Below are positions 34,243 through 43,282 of a stretch of DNA of 64,000 nt, piece after piece. This DNA is from Bacteroidales bacterium UBA2287 (GTDB lineage Bacteria > Bacteroidota > Bacteroidia > Bacteroidales > Tenuifilaceae): the NCBI GenBank assembly GCA_002345675.1, contig DDWL01000029.1, forward strand, positions 43,311 through 107,310, read 5' to 3'. The translations under genes and the position numbers were made by a program. Within the stretch, counting starts at the first letter, position 1; each line of letters opens with the position of its first letter. The notes beneath the pieces were generated by a model, which saw only the letters and a list, made by a program, of their open reading frames with translations, ran no database searches and was not told where the DNA came from.

Positions 34243-35742
34243 TTATAAATCGTGGCCACAGTATGACAGGTTAAAGCTTTTATTGCAAATGGGGAAGTCG
34301 GAAATTTCGTTATTCCTTACTGCCAAGGCCAATGCCAACCAGTTGTGGAACGATGGGTCTTTAATTTTATACAAAATAAGTTCTCCCTTGCTATCGGTTA
34401 TTGCGCAGTGGCAAATTTCACCTCGCCATCCCTCAACCAACGAAAGTGTAAAAGAGTTTGGGTTTGGCGTTTTAAGTTTGAAAGGTTTTGTATTGGGTTC
34501 AGGAATATTTTTAATCAACTTACGAACATAACCAATCGACTGCTTTACCTCTTCCTTTCGAATTTGAACGCGCGAGTAAACATCGCCATGGTGCTTAATT
34601 ATTGGTTGGTGTTGCAGCTCGGGGTAAAGTCCAAAAGGATGCGACTGGCGTATATCTCTGTTAAGTTTGCTCATTCGAGCGGCCATTCCCACTGCGCCAA
34701 TCGATAGTATGTCGGCCGATGGGACTACGCCAGTACGCTCGAATCGCGAAAGCGCGCTGGGCAATTTGAACAGTTCGGTGTTCATTTCATCAAAGTCGCG
34801 CTCAAAGGCATCGAGCACTAATGCTAAACGCTTTCCCAGTTCAGGTGTAAACGGAAATTGATTCCGACCTGGACGTACAAAACCTTTCGAAAGCCTATTT
34901 CCGCCCCATTCTTGCATAAAGTTGATAATTGGAGTTCGCAGCCTTCCAAATACCGAACTACCCAACTGGTAGGCTATGTCGGTACAAACTGCACTCAAAT
35001 CACCAGTGTGAATGGCAATACGCTCAAGTTCCAAGGCAAGTGTGCGCGAAAAATCGATATCTCGAGTACGTTCAAATTCGCATAAGCTTTCCCAAATGTT
35101 CGAAAACGCAGTAGTGTGGCCTATTACTGTGTCGCCAGCAATGCTTTCGGCTAATGTAGTGCGTTCGAGCAGCCTCTTCTTTTCAATAAAAAGTTGCTCA
35201 ATACCTCGATGCTGATAGCCAAGCTGAATTTCGAGGTGAAGTATTTGTTCGCCATTGCAAATAAACCTAAAATGACCCGGTTCAATTACTCCGGCATGTA
35301 TAGGCCCCACGCCAACCTCGTGAAGTTCTTCACTTTCAATTTTAAAAAATGGGTAGTTGGCAATGGTTTTGGTTTTATCGTTTCGGTTAAACGAGTACCT
35401 AACGGGCTTTAGCCATGGATGACCGCTGAAACCAATTCCAAAATTCTCGTGTATTTCGCGTTCAAACTTTTCGAAGCATAAAAGCTTCGAAGTGAATGCC
35501 TTTAGTGTGTCGGTTGGGCTAACCAAGCACGACGAAACGAATATTTCGTGACTATTATCGTCGGCAATGCAGCAAATTAGCTTAATTCTTTCGCCATAGT
35601 TATAGCCAAAGTAGTTAACGCAGTGCCTTTCGGGGTGATTGGCAACCAGTTCGGTATTCAGTTTGAAAAAGTCGTCGTAAACAATTTCAGGAATATCCGA
35701 AATGGCAATTGTACTATTGTTACCGATAGCTATATAGTTCAT
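34243..35742 (-). CDS. Ehr/Hyf-type complex large subunit, NuoC-NuoD (HyfG-like) fusion without NiFe ligands
   Basis: About 499 residues. The N-terminal 150 are NuoC-like (ENFGIGFSGHPWLKPVRYSF), the remainder NuoD/HycE-like (GPIHAGVIEPGHFRF, EIQLGYQHRGIEQLF). NiFe hydrogenases bind the active site through RxCGxC and DPCxxC. At the first position this protein reads ESIAGDTVIGHTTAF, and the C-terminus ends NKSFNLSYCGHDL with no DPCxxC. It cannot carry a standard NiFe centre. The ATG at 35742 follows the HyfF-like stop by 1 bp; the longer reading frame to 35772 overlaps it and is not needed. Confidence 0.9.
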   Translation of the reverse strand: MNYIAIGNNSTIAISDIPEIVYDDFFKLNTELVANHPERHCVNYFGYNYGERIKLICCIADDNSHEIFVSSCLVSPTDTLKAFTSKLLCFEKFEREIHENFGIGFSGHPWLKPVRYSFNRNDKTKTIANYPFFKIESEELHEVGVGPIHAGVIEPGHFRFICNGEQILHLEIQLGYQHRGIEQLFIEKKRLLERTTLAESIAGDTVIGHTTAFSNIWESLCEFERTRDIDFSRTLALELERIAIHTGDLSAVCTDIAYQLGSSVFGRLRTPIINFMQEWGGNRLSKGFVRPGRNQFPFTPELGKRLALVLDAFERDFDEMNTELFKLPSALSRFERTGVVPSADILSIGAVGMAARMSKLNRDIRQSHPFGLYPELQHQPIIKHHGDVYSRVQIRKEEVKQSIGYVRKLIKNIPEPNTKPFKLKTPNPNSFTLSLVEGWRGEICHCAITDSKGELILYKIKDPSFHNWLALALAVRNNEISDFPICNKSFNLSYCGHDL

Positions 35743-35743
35743 A

Positions 35744-37171
35744 TTATTGAGGTAATAGAGATATACTGTCATTTATAAGTTGCACAAACTCAGCAGGAGG
35801 ATTTAAACCAAGATAAACGGCTCCGCCTAAAAGTATGAACTGTGAAACCGATTCCCAAGGGCTAATTTTGGGAACATTCGACTCGTTAAAATCAACCGCA
35901 GGAATAAAAAGAATTTTGAAAATATTCTTGCCAAAAGCCCAAATAATCATTGTTAGAAGTAGCAATACAAGAATAAGAATGAAAATGTAGTGTGCCTCGA
36001 AGAGTGCTCGGAAAATAAGGAATTCGCTCACAAACAAACCCGATGGTGGCATTGCAGTAGCGCTTATAAAACCAAGTAGCAAAACCATTGCTCCTGTTGG
36101 GTTGTATTTAAAGTAGTTGCCAACATAGTAAATGCTTTTATTCTGAAACACGCGGTGAAGCTGATTGTACTGAAAGAAAAGGCTCGACTTAACAAGGGCA
36201 TGAAGCACAACGTGCAGTATAGCAGCATAGTAACCAACACCACCTGCAGCCACACCCAGCATTACAAGTCCCATGTGCTCAATTCCCGAGTACGCCAGCA
36301 TTCGCTTAATATTCTTAACCCTAATCATGTAAACAGTTGCAACAAAAAGCGATAAAAAGGCTGCTGAACCAACTACAAGGTTAGCCCAATGGTGCAATGG
36401 CGTGTTGGCAATTACAATGTACATTCTGAAAATTCCCACAAAGCCTAAATTCATAAGCACTGTAGCAAGAAGTGCACCTGCTGGTCCTGGAGCCAAATCC
36501 TTTGCATCAATTCCTGCAGTAAACATAGGAACAAGCCCTAGTTTTGCTGTAAAACCTGTAAAAATAAAGAGGAATGCTAGTCTTAGCCAAAAGGGATTAA
36601 GGAGAGCACTATTTGCTCTAAGGTTTGCGAAGGTCAAGTCTTCGGAACCAGCATTTCCTAGCGACAAGCTTAAAAAAAGTATTCCAATAAAAACAAAGGT
36701 GATGCTAATTGCACAAATAAATACATACTTCCATGTTCCCTCAAGTGCTAATTTATTGCGATGGTGGTAAATAAGTGCAGAGGCGCTTAGGGTTGTAAGT
36801 TCAGTAAAAATCCATGTTACTGCAATATGATTTGCAAGATATGCGGCACCAATTGAAGTAATTAGCACAACAAGTGCAGCAAAGTATATTGCTCGCGATT
36901 GCGCACTCTCGTTATGCTTAACTATGTAAATTTTACTATGGATAACCGATGGAATGGCAATTACACTTATTGTAAGCAGAAGAAGTATTCCTAGCGAGTC
37001 GAATGTAAAGTATTCGAGTTCGGTTACGTTTTTATGGTAGCATGAGTAAACCGAAAACGCTACCTGAAACAATAGAAATACTACGAGTAGGCTATTGTTA
37101 ATTGCTCTATTTCTGTTAAGAAAAAGACCTGTTGCAATTGAAAAGCCCGCTATAAGATATATAAGTGTCAT
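35744..37171 (-). CDS. HyfF-like proton-pumping membrane subunit
   Basis: A 475-residue Mrp/NuoN/NuoM-like protein with about 14 membrane helices. It has the TM5 glutamate region (WIFTELTTLSASALIYHH), a TM7 lysine in TAKLGLVPMFTAGIDAKDLAPGPAGA, and the late helix lysine/histidine part AYSGIEHMGLVMLG. These are the residues that carry protons in antiporter-like subunits. Translation of the next gene begins 1 bp beyond its stop. The N-terminus is close to HyfF of hydrogenase-4. Confidence 0.88.
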   Translation of the reverse strand: MTLIYLIAGFSIATGLFLNRNRAINNSLLVVFLLFQVAFSVYSCYHKNVTELEYFTFDSLGILLLLTISVIAIPSVIHSKIYIVKHNESAQSRAIYFAALVVLITSIGAAYLANHIAVTWIFTELTTLSASALIYHHRNKLALEGTWKYVFICAISITFVFIGILFLSLSLGNAGSEDLTFANLRANSALLNPFWLRLAFLFIFTGFTAKLGLVPMFTAGIDAKDLAPGPAGALLATVLMNLGFVGIFRMYIVIANTPLHHWANLVVGSAAFLSLFVATVYMIRVKNIKRMLAYSGIEHMGLVMLGVAAGGVGYYAAILHVVLHALVKSSLFFQYNQLHRVFQNKSIYYVGNYFKYNPTGAMVLLLGFISATAMPPSGLFVSEFLIFRALFEAHYIFILILVLLLLTMIIWAFGKNIFKILFIPAVDFNESNVPKISPWESVSQFILLGGAVYLGLNPPAEFVQLINDSISLLPQ

Positions 37172-37191
37172 TTAATGTTTTGTTAATCCGA

Positions 37192-37824
37192 TTAGTAATC
37201 TTTTAAATTAGTTAAACTGCTAACGTCAATGTCTTTAAAAACGTCACCAATTTTATTTAGAAAAATGCCAAGAATAAGCACACTGGCAAAAATGTCGAGC
37301 ATAATACCGAGGTTAACCAGCATGGGCATTTCGTTGCCTACTGCCAACGAAAGCACGAAAACTCCGTTTTCGATAACCAAATAACCCATAACATGGGTTA
37401 TAATTTTTCGTCGCGAAGCAATTATATACAACCCAAAAAACAGTGTCGATAGGGCTACAACAAAGAAAATTTTGTCCAAGTGGGTATCCTTTATCGAATT
37501 CGAAAGGAGAATGGTTACCACTACAATAAACGTTGTAATTAATAGCGAAACAAAGTTGGGAAGATAGGGCTCGGCTTCACGCGTAATTTTGTTTCGTTTT
37601 AAAACGTAGGCCAGAAACATGGGGACTGCTATTGATTTAAAAATGATTGTTTCCAACATTATGAGCACCAAATTTATTGTGCTAACTTCCTTTAATTGAA
37701 TGAAAACAACAACAAAAAGCAACACCCCTTGAAATGCCAATACCCTAATGTAGGTTAACATTCGATTGGCAATAGCCATGTAAAATAGGGTAATAAGAAA
37801 TGTAATAAGCAGTACGTCTATCAT
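37192..37824 (-). CDS. HyfE-like small membrane subunit
   Basis: A 210-residue protein with five to six membrane helices, starting MIDVLLITFLITLFYMAIAN. It matches HyfE of hydrogenase-4 in size and in the LVIENGVFVLSLAVG segment, which resembles the NuoK conserved acidic helix (E in VIENG). It sits between the HyfC-like and HyfF-like genes, as in hyf operons. Confidence 0.85.
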   Translation of the reverse strand: MIDVLLITFLITLFYMAIANRMLTYIRVLAFQGVLLFVVVFIQLKEVSTINLVLIMLETIIFKSIAVPMFLAYVLKRNKITREAEPYLPNFVSLLITTFIVVVTILLSNSIKDTHLDKIFFVVALSTLFFGLYIIASRRKIITHVMGYLVIENGVFVLSLAVGNEMPMLVNLGIMLDIFASVLILGIFLNKIGDVFKDIDVSSLTNLKDY

Positions 37825-37844
37825 ATAAATTATTTTTTAGCTTG

Positions 37845-38750
37845 TTAAGCAAATTTTCCTAATATCAGCAGCACTGCGAAAAAAATGAGTAACGACACCG
37901 ATGTAAGTGCTACTATAAATTGCGCATTATGACTCATCCTAAAACGAGCCATAAACGATTCGATTAAACCAATGGAAACAGCCATTAAAAACTGAATGGC
38001 AAAAAACATTGGAATGGCATATTCGTAACGAACCATTCCTATAAAAAGGTTTACAACCAGTGCACCGTAAATGGCAAATTTCATAAACCCAGCGGTAAGA
38101 ATTAAGCCAAGGTCAAAGCCGCTATTGTCTAAAATCATAACCTCGTGAACCATGGTTAGCTCAAGATGGGTTTTAGGATCGTCAATGGGCATTCGGCTAT
38201 TCTCAATCATAGCCACCATAACCAGTACAAATGTTGCCAAAACTGTAATGGCGTAACTAATATATGAGCCCACGTGTAGCGCAGCAAATATTTCGTGAAA
38301 CGATGTGTAACCCGTTAGCAATGCAAGCGAACCCATAAGTATAAAAAAGGCTGGTTCGGCAAACATGGAGTATAACGCCTCGCGACTGGCTCCCATTCCT
38401 TCAAAGCTGCTTCCGGTGTCCAAAGCCGATATAATGCTGAAAAATTTCCCAAGTGCCAGCACGTACGCAAAAAATATAAAATCGCCATTAAAGCTTATAA
38501 TTCCCTTCGACTGGCCAAAAGGTATTACCAGCATAGCCATTACAACCGATGCAAAGTAAATGGTTGGCGCAATTTGAAAAATAATGCTAGTGGTTTGGCT
38601 GTAAACCGAACCTTTTTTAAATAGCCGAATCACATCCTTTATAGGCTGTATAATACCTGGCCCTTTTCGACCCGAGGCCAAACTCTTGGTGCGAATAATA
38701 ATTCCTGTAAAAAATAAGGCAGCCACTAATATTAGTAAAAGACTAAGCAT
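37845..38750 (-). CDS. HyfC/NuoH-like membrane subunit
   Basis: About 301 residues from the ATG at 38750, two bases after the preceding gene; the longer frame to 38813 would overlap that gene by 60 bp. It has eight membrane helices and the NuoH-family signatures GRKGPGIIQPIKDVIRLFKK near the N-terminus and ENSRMPIDDPKTHLELTMVHE with the acidic residues lining the quinone/proton entry path. It links the soluble arm to the antiporter-like subunits. Confidence 0.92.
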   Translation of the reverse strand: MLSLLLILVAALFFTGIIIRTKSLASGRKGPGIIQPIKDVIRLFKKGSVYSQTTSIIFQIAPTIYFASVVMAMLVIPFGQSKGIISFNGDFIFFAYVLALGKFFSIISALDTGSSFEGMGASREALYSMFAEPAFFILMGSLALLTGYTSFHEIFAALHVGSYISYAITVLATFVLVMVAMIENSRMPIDDPKTHLELTMVHEVMILDNSGFDLGLILTAGFMKFAIYGALVVNLFIGMVRYEYAIPMFFAIQFLMAVSIGLIESFMARFRMSHNAQFIVALTSVSLLIFFAVLLILGKFA

Positions 38751-38752
38751 GA

Positions 38753-40780
38753 TTATAGTTGTTTTAAAAAGTCGATTATGATTACTAGTTTTTCGTAAAA
38801 CAAGGGGATACAAATAATGGAGACAATAAATACAATTCCGTAAAGTATATAGTACTGCAGTTTCCCGTTTTGGAGAAAAAGAAACCTTCCCATAAACGAT
38901 TTGTAGACCATAATTGGTTTGTCAATAATCCACTGTTCAAGCCTATCATACGTATGCGATTCGTAGTGCCCATCGGTTGGAAAAATACCCTCAACCTCCT
39001 TCTCCTTTTTAAACCATAAAATTATGGCTCCAAAAAGTTTTCCGTACGACCTAACAAACGAACTTGCTGTATACTGTAGTTTTGCAGTTGGAGCAACGTA
39101 TCCGCAGCCCCAGGTTGGCGCAACTTCAATTTTCGCTTTTCGTTGAACAATTCTTCTTACTAAAAGAACAAAAAGTATAAGAGCAAAAAGCCCCATAGCC
39201 GCCCAGCCAATGGGTTGTAGCGCATTCATTGCTTTTCCCTGAAAAGTAAGAATTGTAAAAAACTGATTTCCCGACAGTAGTCCGGCAGGTTTTTCGAGTA
39301 ATGTAAGGAACAACTTAGGGAAAAGTCCTATAAATACTATAAAAGCAGCAATTATGTATAGAGGAATAAGTTGAACAAAGGGAGCTTCTTTTACTTCGTT
39401 GTGAATTTCGTGCCTTGGGGTGCCTAAAAAAACAATTCCAAATGCTTTGGTAAAGCATAGCATAGCCAGTCCGCCAACCATTACTAAAGCCAAAATTGAA
39501 AAAATAATCACAATTAACCACGTAAGCACAGCATTTTGAAGCCAGTGGTACAAACCGCTGTAAATAATAAACTCCGAAACAAAACCATTAAATGGAGGAA
39601 TTCCACATATTGCAATGGCTGCAATTAGGAATAGAATTGATGTTTGGGGCATTTTTTTTATTAAACCACCCAGCTGCTCAACGTTTAGTATATGCGTTGC
39701 TTGGTAAACATTTCCTGCGGTGTAAAAAAGCAGCGATTTAAAAAGTGCATGGTTAAGGGTGTGCAGCAGCGCTCCTGCAAATCCAAGCGACGATAAAAAA
39801 GGATTTCCATTTCCTAACCCAATACAGCCTAAGCTAATGCCAATGCCAATAATTCCTATATTTTCAATGCTATGAAAAGCAAGCAGCCGTTTTAAGTTGT
39901 GCTGCACAATGGCTAGCATAACGCCATACAAACTCGAAACTATTGAAATGGTGAGTATTAAGTACCCAATAGTAATGTAGTTGGTATGTATAATTGTAAC
40001 CATTCGAAGAATGCCAAAAATGCCAATTTTAATAATTACTCCCGACATAATTCCCGAAATGTGAGCAGGAGCCGCTGGGTGAGCGTAAGGTAACCAAGTA
40101 TGAAAAGGCACAAATCCTGCTTTAATGGCAAATCCCACAAAAAAGAATAGGAAAAGCACCAACGAATCAGCGCTATTGCTACTCTCGGTAAAGGCTGTAA
40201 AGGCATTAAAATCGTAGCTGCCAGTTTTTATCGAAACCCAAATAAAACCAAGCATTAAAAACACAATGGCAACATGCGATTGTATAAGGTAGTTAATGCC
40301 TGCTTTAATTACCGAAATTTTATCGCTCTCAAAAATAACAAGTGTAAATGCCGAAAGCGCCATAATTTCCCAAGCAATAAGAAATGCAATGCTATTCTGT
40401 ATTACGCATAAGCTTAAAAGCGATGAGTGAAGAATAATAAAGGCAATTCCGTGAAGAGTAATGCGGTTCCGTCGTTCTTGGTAGGCTTTTAGGTAGTAAA
40501 GGCCATAAAATGCACCTGTTATAAAAACTAAGTTGATAATTAGCATAAACCAACCCGAAAGGGCATCCATTCGTAACGCAATAGGGCCAGTAACGAAACT
40601 TCCTGGTAGAATTACCTCAAATGTTTGTCCCAGTAGGGTTTGTATTGAAAAGTAACTGGAAAGCACAGCGTTAAGTAGTACCACCGAAAAGAAAAGTACA
40701 CTTCGACCCTTTACATTAAAAAAGGGCAAAAGCACTATTGCAAAAATAAGAGTAACTACAAATGCTGTAACGAATACCAT
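38753..40780 (-). CDS. HyfB/NuoL-like antiporter subunit, second copy
   Basis: A 675-residue NuoL/HyfB-like protein with about 16 membrane helices. Proton-path residues: E in AWEIMALSAFTLVIF, K in FAIKAGFVPFHTWLPYAHPA, and further K/H in LLAFHSIENIGI and LHTLNHALFKSLLF. The C-terminal TWGCGYVAPTAKLQYTASSF is the HyfB-type tail. It is a close paralogue of the preceding gene and overlaps its stop codon by one base (ATG/TAA at 40780). Confidence 0.9.
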   Translation of the reverse strand: MVFVTAFVVTLIFAIVLLPFFNVKGRSVLFFSVVLLNAVLSSYFSIQTLLGQTFEVILPGSFVTGPIALRMDALSGWFMLIINLVFITGAFYGLYYLKAYQERRNRITLHGIAFIILHSSLLSLCVIQNSIAFLIAWEIMALSAFTLVIFESDKISVIKAGINYLIQSHVAIVFLMLGFIWVSIKTGSYDFNAFTAFTESSNSADSLVLFLFFFVGFAIKAGFVPFHTWLPYAHPAAPAHISGIMSGVIIKIGIFGILRMVTIIHTNYITIGYLILTISIVSSLYGVMLAIVQHNLKRLLAFHSIENIGIIGIGISLGCIGLGNGNPFLSSLGFAGALLHTLNHALFKSLLFYTAGNVYQATHILNVEQLGGLIKKMPQTSILFLIAAIAICGIPPFNGFVSEFIIYSGLYHWLQNAVLTWLIVIIFSILALVMVGGLAMLCFTKAFGIVFLGTPRHEIHNEVKEAPFVQLIPLYIIAAFIVFIGLFPKLFLTLLEKPAGLLSGNQFFTILTFQGKAMNALQPIGWAAMGLFALILFVLLVRRIVQRKAKIEVAPTWGCGYVAPTAKLQYTASSFVRSYGKLFGAIILWFKKEKEVEGIFPTDGHYESHTYDRLEQWIIDKPIMVYKSFMGRFLFLQNGKLQYYILYGIVFIVSIICIPLFYEKLVIIIDFLKQL

Positions 40781-42762
40781 TAAATAATATTTAAAGCCGA
40801 TATTATAAGTATTGCAAGAATAAATACAATTCCGTATAGCACGTACGACTGTACCTTGCCATTTTGAATAAACTTAAAGTAACCAGACGAATTTACCAGC
40901 TGGTGCGAAAAACGGGTAATAAATCGGAATTCGAAAAAATCGTGGTAGTACGATGAGTAGCTTCGCTCCTTTGGGAAAATTTCACCTGTACTTAGTTCGT
41001 CAAAGTTTTTCCGTTCAATTAAAAAGAAGCTGAATATTTTTCCCAGCGGTTTCGAGAACGATTTTCCCGTATACTGCATATGTGCATTGGGGGCAACGTA
41101 ACCACAACCCCAAGTTGCATTGGATGCAACTGGTAGCCTTTGTGTTGCAAGCCACCGTATTGCCCAAATAAGAATAATTAGCCCAATAAAACAGGCCGAA
41201 TATATGCTGATATTCGATATAGTTGAGGCATAATTTGTAAAGCCCGTAATGTCGAATCCAACCGTAGCGCTGCTTAATCCTTTAAGAAGATTTCCGATAA
41301 TGTTTAGGTAAAATTTAGGCGCAAATACCACCGTAAGCATTACGGCAATTATTGCGTACTGTGGAAAAAGCATCGTTTTCGAAACTTCGGTTGGCTTATG
41401 CTTCAGCGTTTCTCTGGGGCTTCCCAAAAATATTGTTCCAAACGTTTTGGTAAAAGTAAGTATCGACACTCCGCCGATTATGCTTAACCCAGCAATGGAT
41501 AGAATTAGCAAGCTAATCTGGCCTAAATCGTTCGATTTAATACCTTCAATTAATCCGCTGTAAAGTATAAACTCCGAAACAAACCCATTAAAAGGAGGAA
41601 TTCCGCCAATTGCCAATGCGCCAATTAAAAATAGAATTGCAGTTTTAGGCATAAGTTTTATAAGTCCACCAAGTTTATCCATGTCGCGAGTATGCGTTTG
41701 CTGGTAAACCGAACCTGCCGAGTAAAAAAGCAACGACTTAAAAAGTGAATGATTTAGCACATGCAGCAAGGCTCCTCCAAAACCAAGGTAGTACATAATG
41801 GGCGAGCCATTTCCTATGCCCATTAGGCCAATTCCAATTCCAATTCCAATTATTCCAATATTTTCAATGGTACAGTAGGCCAGCATTCGCTTAAAGTCGC
41901 GATGCACTGCTGCGTTCATTATTCCGTACAATCCCGTTAGTATCGAAATGGTAATTACAATTTCGCCTAAAAGTAGGTAGTCCGACTTTAGGAAAGATAT
42001 AATTCGAATTATGCCATAAATTCCCAGTTTCACAATTACTCCCGACATTACCCCCGAAATATGCGAAGGTGCTGCTGGGTGTGCATGTGGTAACCAGCTG
42101 TGCAGTGGAATAAATCCAGCTTTTAGTCCAAAGCCAACAAAGAAAACTACGAATAGCCAAATATTGGAGTTGGCACCAAAGTATGTGTTAAAGGCATCGA
42201 AGCTAAACGTACCAGTTTCAAAGTAAACCCATAAAAAACCTACGGTTAAAAACACAACGCTTATGTGCATTTGCACAAGGTAGTTAATGCCTGCTTTTAT
42301 AGTTTTAGGGTTGTTGTGGTCGAATATTACAAGCAGCATCGACGATAGCGACATAATTTCCCAAGCTATAAGGAACGCAAAGCCATTTTGCAGCATACAA
42401 ACCCAAACCATCGACAAATGGAAAACTATAAACATAAGCCAATGCAGGTTTAGCTTAGCAGCAGTTTCGTTGTATGCCCTTAAGTAGCCAGTACCGTATA
42501 TTACACCAGTAATTGAGGTGAAATTGATTATGAAAATAAACCAAGCCGACAACCCGTCGATGCGAATTGGAATTTCGCCAAGGAAACTGCCTGCATTAAA
42601 CAAGAATTCAATTGTATTTCCGCTTAGCGCTGGAAAAGCCAGCCAACTTGTTGCCAGAGAGTTAAGAATTACAATTAGCGAAGCAAAAAGTGCCTTGTGT
42701 TTTGTGGGTATAAAAAATACTAAGAGGCTTACAAGTTGAAAAAGTAGTACAGCTATAATCAT
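40780..42762 (-). CDS. HyfB/NuoL-like antiporter subunit, first copy
   Basis: A 660-residue NuoL/HyfB-like protein, first gene of the seven-gene operon. Conserved features: E in AWEIMSLSSMLLVIF, K in FGLKAGFIPLHSWLPHAHPA, K/H in RMLAYCTIENIGI and VLNHSLFKSLLF, plus TWGCGYVAPNAHMQYT near the C-terminus. The next gene is a tandem duplicate with the same architecture, giving the complex two large antiporter units in addition to the HyfF-like one. A TAATTTTG element lies upstream at 42789-42796 on the minus strand. Confidence 0.9.
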   Translation of the reverse strand: MIIAVLLFQLVSLLVFFIPTKHKALFASLIVILNSLATSWLAFPALSGNTIEFLFNAGSFLGEIPIRIDGLSAWFIFIINFTSITGVIYGTGYLRAYNETAAKLNLHWLMFIVFHLSMVWVCMLQNGFAFLIAWEIMSLSSMLLVIFDHNNPKTIKAGINYLVQMHISVVFLTVGFLWVYFETGTFSFDAFNTYFGANSNIWLFVVFFVGFGLKAGFIPLHSWLPHAHPAAPSHISGVMSGVIVKLGIYGIIRIISFLKSDYLLLGEIVITISILTGLYGIMNAAVHRDFKRMLAYCTIENIGIIGIGIGIGLMGIGNGSPIMYYLGFGGALLHVLNHSLFKSLLFYSAGSVYQQTHTRDMDKLGGLIKLMPKTAILFLIGALAIGGIPPFNGFVSEFILYSGLIEGIKSNDLGQISLLILSIAGLSIIGGVSILTFTKTFGTIFLGSPRETLKHKPTEVSKTMLFPQYAIIAVMLTVVFAPKFYLNIIGNLLKGLSSATVGFDITGFTNYASTISNISIYSACFIGLIILIWAIRWLATQRLPVASNATWGCGYVAPNAHMQYTGKSFSKPLGKIFSFFLIERKNFDELSTGEIFPKERSYSSYYHDFFEFRFITRFSHQLVNSSGYFKFIQNGKVQSYVLYGIVFILAILIISALNII

Positions 42763-42788
42763 GGTTTTAAATAGGCTAAAATTTTTGG

Positions 42789-42796
42789 CAAAATTA
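42789..42796 (-). promoter_or_regulatory. Possible -7 element of the Ehr-type operon
   Basis: TAATTTTG on the minus strand, about 27 bp before the first ATG. The 520-bp gap 42763-43282 up to katG also holds a hairpin ATGGTTTTGCTAAACCAT near 43028 and a -7 box for katG; I saw nothing else in it. Confidence 0.35.
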
Positions 42797-43152
42797 CAAA
42801 TTACATTACCCCATGTTCGTTTTATTGAGTTTTTTTTACTGGTTATTTAATTCAGATGCCATAACAAGCTGAACGAATGATACTAAAAGTAAATAAGTTT
42901 TAGTACACGCTTCTTCTTTATGTGGGCTAAGCACGCTTTTCTTTTTGTCGGGGAAGTGGAAGCCTATATCGTTTTTTTTTGTTCCAAAGGGCTCTTTATT
43001 AAGAATAAATGGTTTGCACCTTGCTCAAAATGGTTTTGCTAAACCATTATACTTTCATTTACCGCAGCAACCCACAAAGCAGTACTAATGGTAAGGTGTT
43101 AGTATTAAGCAAAATAGTTGCATAAAACGAATAAGCGTAATGGTGAAATTCG

Positions 43153-43160
43153 TATATTTG
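43153..43160 (+). promoter_or_regulatory. -7 promoter element of katG
   Basis: TATATTTG, a perfect TAnnTTTG match, 122 bp before the katG ATG. The -33 TTTG is not evident. The long leader leaves room for regulation, but no OxyR site could be recognised by eye. Confidence 0.45.
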
Positions 43161-43282
43161 GTTAAAACAGATTGCTTTACTCAAAGGCAAGTTGTTTAGC
43201 CCTAATTATTAGCAATGTTGTTAGTAAATTAGAACAAGGTTTCAACTTAATAATTGATAAATTTCAACGAAAAATAAAAACT

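Noticed and set aside
33466..35742. True NiFe hydrogenase
   Set aside because: Large subunit lacks both CxxC pairs for NiFe and the small subunit lacks most cluster cysteines; no maturation genes are adjacent.
42850..42885. Integron attC-like site (GCCATAACAAG)
   Set aside because: No matching second core (GTTAGGC-like) or paired stem could be found nearby, and no integrase.
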